From Sipunculus nudus (taxonomy: Eukaryota > Annelida > Sipuncula > Golfingiida > Sipunculidae), in the NCBI GenBank assembly GCA_026874595.1, contig CM049317.1, positions 37,546,401-37,610,400 of the forward strand: DNA of 64,000 bases. Direction: 5' to 3'. The notes under the pieces were generated by a model, which saw only the letters and a program-made list of their open reading frames with translations, had not been told where the DNA came from and ran no database searches. Below, piece after piece: positions 49,565-61,000 of this stretch. Position numbers and translations under genes: made by a program. Numbering within the stretch: position 1 is the first letter of the stretch; every line of letters starts with the position of its first letter.

Positions 49565-49692
49565 CTGAGGTTCTATTCTTATAAGACTTGTCAAACTCCT
49601 CAATTTCCGTTGACTGATTTCCTGAGTTAGGCACGGGGGCATCTGGACGAGCGTCATGTATTTTCTCCGTTGGTTCCTCAGGCTCCAGGGTG
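49565..49692 (-). CDS. Second copy of tail exon 1 (tail B, DARPDAP)
   Basis: Phase 2 to phase 1, open and with consensus splice sites (cttcaag and gtacgc). EKIHDARPDAPVPNSG and EFDKSYKNRTSG align with tail A, but the Tyr before DARPDAP is His. There is no transmembrane exon between this and tail A, so it is either an alternative 3' end of gene 2 or what is left of a duplicated gene. Phases allow direct splicing from the exon at 57750-57831. Confidence 0.72.
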
Positions 49693-50044
49693 CTTGAAGG
49701 GACAAAAATAAAATATCTGAAAACAAAATGCTTTCAATGAGGTCGATGCACATAACAGAGTCTGTTGACTTTGTAGCCAAAGCATGGGAGAAAGAGTTAT
49801 GTGTACGCCCGTATATACCACCATTATCGATAAGAGCACTGAGTGCCATATGAACCCATGCAAGGTTTGGGTATTATAAGCAGACATTTATTGTATTTAT
49901 ATTGTTGTATGTATGCACAAGACCCTGGCATAAAAAAAACTCGAAACGCAACTCGTAAAAACACCTGGCAAAGTCGACCACCTATTAAACCAGCTTTAAT
50001 GTACAGTAATTATCGGCATGGCCATGCTTCACATTTACGAGCCG
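49693..50044. other. Sequence between tail B exon and minisatellite
   Basis: No feature recognised; short frames only. Confidence 0.5.
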
Positions 50045-51725
50045 TCACATGGTCGGTGATGGTCGCAATATGGTCGGTGATGGTCGTCATACGGTCGGTG
50101 ATGGTCGTCATATGGTCGGTGATGGTCATTCAGTCGGTGATGGTCGTCATATGATTAGTGATGGTCGTCATGCGGTCGGTGATGGTCGCCATATGGTCGG
50201 TGATTGTCGTCACATGGTCGGTGATGGTGGTCATATGGTAGGTGATGGTCGTACGGTCGGTGATTGTCGTCATACGGTCAGTGAAAGTTGTCATAGGGTC
50301 GTTGATGGTCATACGATCGGTGATGGTCGTCATATGGTCGGTGATGGTCGTCATACGGTAAGTGATGGTCGTCATATGGCCGGTGATGATCGTCATATGG
50401 TCGGTGATGGTCATATGGCCAGTGATGGTCGTCATAGGGTCGGTGATGGTCTTATGGCCGGTGATGGTCGTCATATGGTCGATGATGGTCATACGGTCGG
50501 TGATGGTCGTCATATGGTCGGCGATGGTCGTCATACGATCGGTGATGGTCGTCATACGGTCGGTGATGGTCGTCATACGGTCCGGGATGGTCGTCATACG
50601 GTCGGTGATGGTCATCATATGGTCGATGATGGTCATACGGTCGGTGAAAGTGGTCATATGGTCGGTGAAGGTCATATGGTCGGCGATGGTCGTCATACGG
50701 TCGGTGATGTTCGTCATATGGTCGGTGATGGTCGTCAAACGGTCTGTGAAAGTAGTCATATGGTCGGTGATGGTCATACGGTCGGTGATGGTCGTCATAT
50801 GATTGGTGATGGTCGTCATACGGTCGGTGAAAGTGGTCATATGGTCGGTGATGGTCATACGGTCGGTGATGGTCGTCATACGGTCGGTGGTGGTTGCATA
50901 TGGTCGGTGATTGTCGTCATACGGTCGGTATTGGTCGTCATATGGTTGGTGATGGTCGTACGGTCAGTGTTTGTCGTCATACGGTCAGTGAAAGTTGTCA
51001 TACGGTCGGTGATGGTCATACGGTCGGTGATGGTCGTCATATGGTCGGTGATGGTCGTCATACGGTAAGTGATGGTCGTCAAATGGCCGGTGATGGTCGT
51101 CATATGGTCGGTGATGGTCATACGGTCGGTGTTTGTCGTCATACGGTCAGTGAAAGTTGTCATGAGGTCGGTGATGGTCATACGGTCGGTGCTGGCCGTC
51201 ATATGATTGGTGATGGTCGTCATACGGTCGGTGAAAGTGGTCGTCATATGGTCGGTGAGGTTGGTCATATGGTCGTCATATGGTCGGTGAGGTTGGTCAT
51301 ATGGTCATACGGTCGGTGAAAGTGGTCATATGGTCGGTGATGGTCATATGGTCGGGGATGGTCGTCATACGGTCGGTGATTGTCGTCATATGGTCGGTGA
51401 TGGTCGTCAAATGGTCTGTGAAAGTGGTCATGAGGTCGGTGATGGTCATACGGTCGGTGATGGTCATACGGTCGGTGATGGTCGTCATACGGTCGGTGAT
51501 GGTCGTCATATGGTCGGTGAGGTTGGTCATATGGTCGATGATGGTCGCCATATGGTCGGTGATGGTCATACGGTCTGTGAAAGTGGTCATACGGTCGGCG
51601 ATGGTCGTCATACTGTCGGTGATGGTCGTCATACGGTCGGTGATGGTCGTCATATGGTCGGTGATGGTCGTCATACGGTCGGTGATTGTCGTCATATGGT
51701 CCGTGATGGTCGACATACGGTCTGT
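50045..51725. repeat. 18/21-bp minisatellite, about 1.68 kb
   Basis: Units of 21 bp (ggtcggtgatggtcgtcata plus 1) are mixed with 18-bp versions lacking gtc. All spacings are multiples of three, so long frames occur in several registers on both strands, up to 339 residues (VGDGRHM-type and ITDHMTT-type). It lies upstream of tail B exon 1 on the transcribed strand, between the two tail cassettes. Confidence 0.92.
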
Positions 51726-52641
51726 ATCGTTATTACATATTTTTATTCATTGACATAGATGTATGTGAACATACATCGCAACTCTACATATTCGTATATG
51801 TATACATATGAAAAGTCATGACTGTCAATGAAAAATATCACCACCTGTTACGGTCGAACGTACATACAAGTGAGACTAACATTTTTTGGGGGGGGGGTTG
51901 GGGATTAGATTGGCTAAGAAAAAACGTGCGACATGTTATGTGACAGGTTTCATTGTGTGATGACCGATCAATGTTTTCATTTTGTAGCCCTACTGCTGAA
52001 TGTCAACAGCTACATGAAATTCGATTATTTCAGTTCTTTTCTGTAAAAGAACGGCATTGGGCTTCAGTTTCACCCCAGCTACACTGTGACCTCCTTGTCT
52101 TTCACGGGAGCATGTCTACAAACAGCCATACAGGGATCATCCTTAATGTCAGCTGACCATGCCAGTTCATCTTCATACCTGCCTGAGGAGGGCCAGCGGT
52201 AAAGGGAGTACGGTTTAACAGGAATAAATCGTGCCACTTTTTTTTTTACATTTTTTTTTTATTTTAACGTGGTAATTTAAAAGTTGTGCCGAAAATAAAA
52301 CGGTCCATGATACCGCTGTGTTTTCAGATTTGATATGCCAACCTTTGGTAAATATATGTGCAATAAAACAAGAAAGATTAAGTGATTCTGGATCTTCTGC
52401 ACAAATAACGTGTGAATTCAGTTATCTAATTAGGCGCTAGATGGCAGAACCTAAGCACTCTGGGCGAGTCCATTTAACATCTGTACACCATACAAAAATG
52501 TTCATCTTTAAAATGTCCCCCCCCCCCTTCCTTTTTGGGGCACTTGTCGTCCGCTGACGTCATGTGTCGGGGCTTCTAACTTTTTAATAAGACCTTTCAT
52601 ATCTCAGTGAGTATGAATACTTATAACCTCACGGACATATA
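51726..52641. other. Intronic or intergenic DNA
   Basis: No gene recognised. Poly-G and poly-C runs occur near 51890 and 52518. Confidence 0.5.
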
Positions 52642-52863
52642 CAGGGGCGGATCCAGGATTTGGGAAAAGGGGGGGGGGTCAACCCAGGAGGCCTAATAAA
52701 ACCCTAGAAAAAAGGTCCCCAGGTCTGAATAAGGGGGGGGGGGGGGTCCAGGCCGCAAAATTTTGTCTGAAGCCCTTAAAAACGTTGCTTCTGAAGAAAA
52801 AGGGGGGGGGGTCCGGCCCCCTGGACCCCCTCCCCCCCCCCCCCCCCCACGGATCCACTTCTG
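52642..52863. mobile_element. hAT-like MITE, 222 bp
   Basis: The left end caggggcggatccagg and the reverse of the right end cagaagtggatccgtgg share the CAGnnGnGGATCC pattern of the 4-kb element in the array. The inside is made of G-runs and C-runs. No perfect target duplication. Confidence 0.6.
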
Positions 52864-54902
52864 ATATACTAGACACAATAAATCTGAGGAAAACGAAAAC
52901 TTTAAAGGTATCAATGGAACGTCACTGCGTCCACATATGGCTCCTTTAGAATTACCCGTTTCTTAACAACCTCATAATATCACTTCTTCTCCCTGCTCCA
53001 AACCCCTCATTTCTCCACTAGAGTTCATTGAGTAAACGTCAGATGTACACTTATTATGTCATACAGCGTGTATTACTAAATCATTGATGACTAGATTTGT
53101 TTCATTGTTTAATAAGTACGATAATTATTCAGGTATCCGTCAGGTGGCAGTACCGGCGACACTTTTCTACCACATTTAAAATCTTCTTCACGTACGTTTA
53201 CATCTCCATTTTCTGGAAATCTAATCAATGAGATTATCAGACCAAGTCGCTCGTAACTGTATTATATTCATTTTACAGGGAAATACCCATGGGTCCTGGT
53301 GAAATATTGTTGAATCTGGTATTGGCTTCAATCCTGGACACTCCTGTGAACAAGATATTTCTCTAACTCTTGAATATTTTCAAACGATCGCTGGTGGTGA
53401 TGGTTTTCTAACATTTTTATCTGACCCTTATACAGAGCAGCATTTTATGATAAGATTAATCAAGGTTTAGGGAAATACATATTTACTTCGTAGGTAAAGC
53501 ATTTGTAGTTCAGCTGCGACCAGAGTGGTGGCACTGACTGTACCGACCCTCCATATCTCATAAGACGATCGTTTTTCGGGGTTGTCTTTTAATGAAACAT
53601 GGGTCGTATTTACTGCGAAACATCGATTAATTACATCACCAAAGAGAGCTTAAATCGCGAACAAATGCGGCATGGTAATTTCGGAGTTTTGACCGAGACG
53701 AACCTCTGATGCCGCCTGGTGGAGTTTTATTAAACTAAATATTCCTGAGGCTTTTTGCCCTGGGCAAGTTACAATGTAAGACGCAGAAATGGAAATGGTA
53801 AACGTCTTATCAGATGTGAAGGAGTTTAATTCGTGTTTTGCTGGGCTTAGATACTCCACAGAATAAAAAGGGCATAATGTTTTCCTTAAGAGACAATGTT
53901 GTGATGTGGGATCCCTTTATTTCAGTTTACGTAAATTGGCTGTGATTAACAAAATCACCAGAAAGCACACAGGTAACACACAAACACGGTTAGGACACAC
54001 GTCTAAAGAGAGTTCTAGGACAGTTTATTCTATAGCACACACTCACTGAAACAGGTCATATTTCTAAAATGAAACACACTTTTCAGTTAGTTTGGACTTA
54101 GTATAAAAAGAGAAATAAAAATAGATACATTAAATATGTTATATACGTACATAACCATAAATATCAATTATTTACCATGAATTTAAAGCTATAGCTAATA
54201 AAGTAATTTCCTCAGTTATGTTTTCAATGCAATAATAAATTTATTTAATATGAGTAAAATAGAAATAATGAAAACGCTTGTACTTTCTTGACCATATTAT
54301 TTACATTGAATGTATCCTGCAAACACGTCGACAGCGTAATCACTACATTACATGTGATACACATAGTATAAATACACTTAAATATGTACACAAACGTCTT
54401 CAACAGTTTTGATTTTTTTTTAAACTTGAACTCATCAATATATGTACAATTTACTGAAATTCATTGATAAGGTACTTTATCTTTAATAGTCACTACCTTT
54501 GATATATCAGCTGTACAATTGGACGGATGATGTAGTAGATTAGTATCACACAATTTGATTAAAAGAAAACATAGCACCTGCAACAGTTAGCAAACCACTC
54601 GGGCATTTTGTATCAAATAATTATGGATGGAAGTATAATATCACAGATTTTATCTTAAAATAGACCTATAAATAAATATCAAATACTAGATTTCCACAAA
54701 TCCTACGTAACATTAACACTGATGAATTAAAATAATAAGTCTTTCTTTACTCTCCGTTGATAAATACTAAAACATGGTTAAAGGACGGTGGTGAAAGTTT
54801 TCGATCCGAAAAAAGAATACAGATTTCTAAAACGTGTCACTGTTCAGTCACAGAAAGAATCTACAGAAGGGGAAACACTCCAAGGTAAAATATAAGAATT
54901 AA
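52864..54902. other. Sequence downstream of tail A, nothing supported
   Basis: AT-rich with short frames. It was searched on the minus strand for a transmembrane or lectin exon that could belong to tail B and none was found. It presumably includes the 3' UTR of the tail A transcript. Confidence 0.5.
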
Positions 54903-55069
54903 TTACGCAGGGCGACTGATGTACGCTTCGTCATCATCTTCATCATCGTCTTCACTTTCAACTCGTATCCTTGACTTGTCTCGTATCCTGGCGTTTACGC
55001 CGCGGCCACTGTTCACGTAACCATTAGACCGCGGTGTATCCGTGAAAATGGACTCGTCAACAATCAGAC
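54903..55069 (-). CDS. Gene 2 tail A terminal exon
   Basis: Starts in phase 1 with GLIVDES, then NGYVNSGRGVNARIRDKSRI and an acidic end (ESEDDDEDDDEAY), stop TAA at 54905-54903. About 72% alike to the tail B terminal exon over the shared part, by eye. Confidence 0.85.
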
Positions 55070-58000
55070 CTGGAATATCAACGATCATTACCCGACTTAA
55101 ACAAACCTCGTATAATTTTTTGAAGAGTAATTTAGCTTCTCATTGACACTAAATGACACACATATTCCATTTATACCAAGATAGAAATATTCACGGTTTT
55201 ATCAGGCACATTCAGGTTATTTCTCAGATACTGCAGCTCTGTATCTTTTATTGCAGCGACTTTAAACAGTACTTTGAACCACAAGCCAACGTTAAAGCTA
55301 TGAGCTGCCACTATTAATTATCAATACTAATTTCAAATGTGATATAAATATTTACATTTTCTCTATAACCGATTTCAATTTAAGTGTACTTTTTGATATA
55401 CAGGCGCACATGTAGCAATTATACGTCATAATTTATTCCTTTAATAGTACTTTATAAAGGAATTAAATAAGAGAACTCAAGATAACACTTTTATCAAAAT
55501 ATTAATAAAAAAGATATTCCATTACATATATTTCATTGTTTCTGGGACTACTGGTTGCAGTAACACGGATGCTGTACGATTCATACAAACAATTTATGAT
55601 CGCTAACCACGTGACTCAAACAAATTCCATGACGAACGTAAGTCAGTGTGATGTGCAAAACGGAAGTGACTCAATCATATACCAGATGACTGGTGGTTTA
55701 CGACTATAGCTAAGCTTACAACAGCAAAGATCTTTTACACAATTATACAGATCATATCTTGCAAAAAGGGGGCTCGGTGAAGTTGGATAACTGTAGGAAA
55801 TGAATGTAACAAGTTTGTACATTTTTAATCTGGTTGACAGAAACACACATGCATTAACGATAGAGTCCTTACCGAACCCTCACCCAAATACTGCATACTT
55901 GCTAATAAAAACAGCTGCTGTATCAAGTATGGTAAATATAATTGCAAAAATAATTCCATGCAACGATGAAAGATATATTCATGCAAATAAAACAAGGGTG
56001 GATCGTCCCGAGGCTTTTATATAGTACCTGTATTGCCCGAGGAAATAAGTATTACTGTCCATTTGAAAGTTGCTGACTCGTGCACGGTAAGGTCAGGACA
56101 GTGTTTAAACAGCTTTGTTTTTATTCAGGTCTTTAAATGCTGACACCTCACAACACAGTAGAACACATGATAGCCGTATGTATATTCATGCAAAAATAAA
56201 GCAAATCGTGATAGAATCATGCCCGGAGATGTATTTAATCTTACCCGCGAGTGCGCTCTGTTCAAATTAACCATGCGACGGTTAACATGTTCAGTGACAG
56301 CTATACATGTATTCTAATCTGCCCTCAGTGCAAGTGGTAAAGTATATATTATCATATCGGTGATATCGGTATATATAGAGCTGATCGTGCCTTAAATAGC
56401 AGCATTCTGCACAACACCTTACCTAACCTACCCTGGGAGAAACTGCACATAAAAAGGAAAAAACATTTTCATGTAATAGCCAACTACTGTAACAGGGGTA
56501 TAACAATCTAGGCACATTCCATTTATCCTTACAGGAACAGGAAACCTAACGTTCACTTGGGATTTATTTTATTTTATTATTCAAGTATTACATGTATTTA
56601 TCGTTTGCGATATCTGATATTTTACTATACAAGTATTTCATGTTTTTGTTGTTTGTGATATCTGATATTGTACTATACAAGTAATACATGTATTTGTCGT
56701 TTGTGATATCTGATATTTTACTGTACAAGTATTACATGTATTTGCCGTTTGTGATATCTGATATTTTACTATACAAGTATTACATGTATTTGTCGTTTGA
56801 GATATCTGGTATCTTACTATTCAAGTATTACATGTATTTGTCGTTTGTGATATCTGATATTTTACTATACAAGTATTAAATGTATTTGTCGTTTGTGATA
56901 TCTGATATTTTACTGTACAAGTATTACATGTATTTGATGTGTGTGATTTATGTACATCTGTTCAGACCCGATTTCTTCACAATCTGTAACCTGACATGTC
57001 TTACTTCTAAATTTAAAATGATTTTATCATAATGTCGATAATATTGCTGGCTCATTACAAAGTAAACTCCTTTCGATGTCTGGATGATTTTTGTAGGTGT
57101 ATTCGAACTGGACTACACGGGGAGTGTATTTTAATTTATAATTTATCATTGAACTGTTTTATAGCAATGGCGTACATGGATTTAGATATGATCAATATAT
57201 TTTATAGCAAATATGAAAGTAGTAATAATAACGCGTATACTTGCTTTATAGAGATTATGTACATACGTGATGGTTCGTGTTCAGTATGTCTGTGTTTTGT
57301 ATTTGTGTTTTACCTGCTGTCCCGTTTTTGTATGCTTTGTCGAACTCGTCTCCCTCCACTGACGGGTTTCCAGCATTAGCCACGGGGGCATCAGGACGGG
57401 CGTCATAGGTTTTCTCCGGAGAAACCTTGTTTGTTCTTAAAAGAAATCCAAGCCGAGCATCAGTAATATATAATTTGATAAGATATTTTTTTTTCTGTTG
57501 ACGGTACATGAGTTAAGTTCATTGTGTATGGTATGCAATAAATATTCATTCCCATTGGACATGCAAGAAGAAATTTCATAATTATTTTGCCCACAAGCGG
57601 CGTATTCCTTGATTTCTATACCTCATATTATTTATTTTCCGAACGACATATCGAAGTGGCCTATTTTTGTAGTGAATGACATTCAGACTCTTGTATCTGA
57701 CATATAGCGTACATAAAAAGGGTGATGTTTAAATAGATTTATGACTTACTTGTTAGTCTTTTTGTAGTAGACAAACATCGCTATAGCTACAATGACGGCG
57801 ACTACGAGAACGCACGTGAACACGGCCAATGCTGCAATAAAAATATCAATCCTTATTTCCTAACACTTTATAAATTTATTAAGTCTATTCAATCTGCAAA
57901 TCAAAAGATAGGGGAAATTTAACTTAATGTGGTGCTGGTGAGAATAAAAATTGTTGTCAGCAACACATAACAGGACGTGCGTTTATTAATGTTCTGGATA

Positions 58001-61000
58001 AATACATATTATAAAGCATGAAATTGAGCATCTACAACGCAAACGTGAGTGTTCCTAAAACATCAGTAAACATCCTTTACGTATATATAAGAAATCTGTC
58101 ACGTAACACTCGGTATTAATAAATTGACATCACGGTTAGATTAAAAATAAATGAAAGTAAAAGTCAGACTGGACATTCATAACGCAACAGTTATACGAGT
58201 ATTCATAACATAACAGTTAGACTAAGCATTCTTAACATATGTTAGACTGAGCATTCAGAACATAACAGTTAGACTGAGCATTCATAACATAACAGTCAAG
58301 ATCGAGTATTCATAACGTAACAATTAGACTGAGCATTCATTACATAGCAGTCAGACTTAGCATTCATAACATAACAGTTAGACTGAGCATTCATAACATA
58401 ACAGTTAGATTGAGTATTCATAACGTAACAATTAGACTGAGCATTCATAACATAGCAGTCAGACTTAGCATTCATAACATAACAGTTAGACTGAGCATTC
58501 ATAACGTAACAGTTAGACTGAGCATTCATAACATAACAGTTAGACTGAGCATTCATAACAGTTAGTCTGAGCTTTCATAACATAACAGTCAGACTTAGCA
58601 TTCATAACATAACAGTTAGATTGAGTATTCATTATGTAACAATTAGACTGTGCATTCATAAAGTAAGAGCTAGAAAATTAAACCTCCATAACGTGATTAT
58701 TAGACATCCACAATGTAACAAGCAGCTATAACGTTACACATGGACTACGCTTCCATAGCGTAACAATAGTCATCTCTCATATAACACTTAGCATCTAAAC
58801 CTACCATTCATAACGTGCGAAAATAGTTTCATCCATAACGCAATACTAAGCACCCAAAACCTGAGCTAACACCCGAAACATAATACTTAAGATCCGTACG
58901 GAAACACCAAACATCCTTAATGTAATACGGCTATCAGCAGCGTAATAGGATGCCCTCACAGTGTAACTATATTATTGAAACAAATTCGTTGCCTTTTGAT
59001 AATACCTCAGGGTACCGGATGCTGCAAATATTTACATCTGACAGAAGGCATAGCATACCAGTTGCTTTTCTGCCATCAAACTTCCACAGTTAACTCAATT
59101 ACACCATGCCCTGCAAGTTCGGACGGGTCAGAATATCTAACATCATGAACACCAATTTTTATGCATAATGCACAATGATATGATCGATCATCTGTGATCT
59201 ACGTGATAATGTATGATCACCTTACCTATGATCAGCGAGTTGGAATCGCCCCCTTGAGTGGCCTGTCCTACGTCGGGGTCTGTTGGTGACGTCACGATCC
59301 CGCTTTTTGACGTGTCTCCCGGGGAACGACTGGTAGAAGTGCCGTCACCTGAAAGCAAAACGCTCCTTGTATAGAAATGCATGTGACACGGCCTCAAAAA
59401 TTTAAAAACACGGATCATTTCTTTTAACAACTCCAAACAAATACAGTTTTATATAACATTAGAGAATGATGCATGATTTTACATATTCAAAAAGGTGACT
59501 ATCTAATTTTTTTTTCTTTATTTATATTTTGTATGCTGCTACTTAATAAGTGCATATTGATTCCAACATTATCCAAACAACATTATATAGACATTGATGC
59601 AAGGGGTTTGTCAATTCAACGATATATTATGGATCTGTCTGTTAAGAAGGCGTTTAATTTCAAACAATGGAAAAAAGGCAATGTTTGCTGCAAATAAATG
59701 TTAAATCGTTTTTCTTTATTATATTTTATTTATATTTGCACAGAGAGCGTCATATAAAGGCAACCTGATCCGTGTCACTGAATAGAGGGAATATGTGTAT
59801 TTTGTAAACTTTTTAAATAAAAAAGTCTTCAAAGCGCAAAAGTATTTGAAAGGCCTGTGATGTCTACAAATGTGTAAACGAATGTATAGCTGTTGTCATA
59901 AGGGTCGGCACAGTGATGTGTGCAGTGTCACAGTGGGGTCTATACGGAAACAATCCAGTAATTTCTTAGTTTCTGTAACTAAGAGCTTTTTATTATACGT
60001 CGTGTGGAATACAAGTATCCTCAATTGCAAATTCCTTTACATGCGTGCAAAAGCATGCTGAAATGTTCAGCACCTAGATATTGACTGTGTACACAGTCAA
60101 CATACTGACAGAACTATAAGTTGACACTAGCGGTGCACACCTTGTTTTGTTGCGGTACTTTGGATCGTGCTAGGAGATAAGGCACCAGGTGTCGTCGTTG
60201 CACTAGATTCAGAGCTAGCTTGTGCAGAAGCGGCGGAAGTAGTGGTCTGCTCATGCGTAGTGAAAGCAGTGTCGTCAGAGGTAACCACGCTACTCATATC
60301 TGTGGTTTGGGCTTCGGTTGTGGTACTAAAATCTGAAAGCAGCAAAACGTAAAGCACTGTGAAAAAGCATGCCCAAACTAAAAGCACCTACGGAAAGGAA
60401 TACCTCTGGATCCATTATAGCGGCCTGGAATGAAACTGGCTGATAAAAATGTGTTGTTTTTCATAGATACTTTTGAACTATTACTATACAGATAAAGGAA
60501 TTAAAAGAAATAATTGAACAAAAATGTCCATAGAATCCCCCAAATTTAGCGTTTTAATTTCAATTTACAAACATCTTTGACGGCGGTGAGAAATGCAGCT
60601 CTTGTCTAAATTTAACTGAATTTATTTTTTTATTTTAAGTTGATAACAATTTTTACACCAAAAGGCTTAATGTGAAATACCTTATTACAAAAGAAAGAAT
60701 AAAACGGGCTTCGAATATTTCTTTCTGATGAGACATATGTTCTGTTTATCTCCATTTGCAAATCACGCCATGCTTAAACATCACGATTAGGTAATATGCA
60801 TGCATGTCACATTCTGGAAATTCATGCAGCAAAATTAATGTAGGTAATTAAAATGTGGTACCGTCTTGACAGAAGTACGGTATCTTCTGAGTACAGGCTA
60901 CATCAGTCCAGCGGTACTGCGCTGTACTGTCCACCTGTACGCACTGGGCTGTACTGCTACTGGGCCGCGATGGAGCGAAGTTAAAGTACGTGGCAGGAGT

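Noticed and set aside
48329-49692. Tail B as the end of an independent third receptor gene
   Set aside because: No transmembrane, stalk or lectin exon occurs between 49693 and 54902, so a complete third gene is not supported. A truncated duplicate remains possible.
50049-51758. Frames of up to 339 residues on both strands
   Set aside because: They are translations of the 18/21-bp array with no start context, domain or splice support.
52679-52914. Gly/Pro-rich minus-strand frames
   Set aside because: Produced by G-runs and C-runs of the hAT-like MITE.
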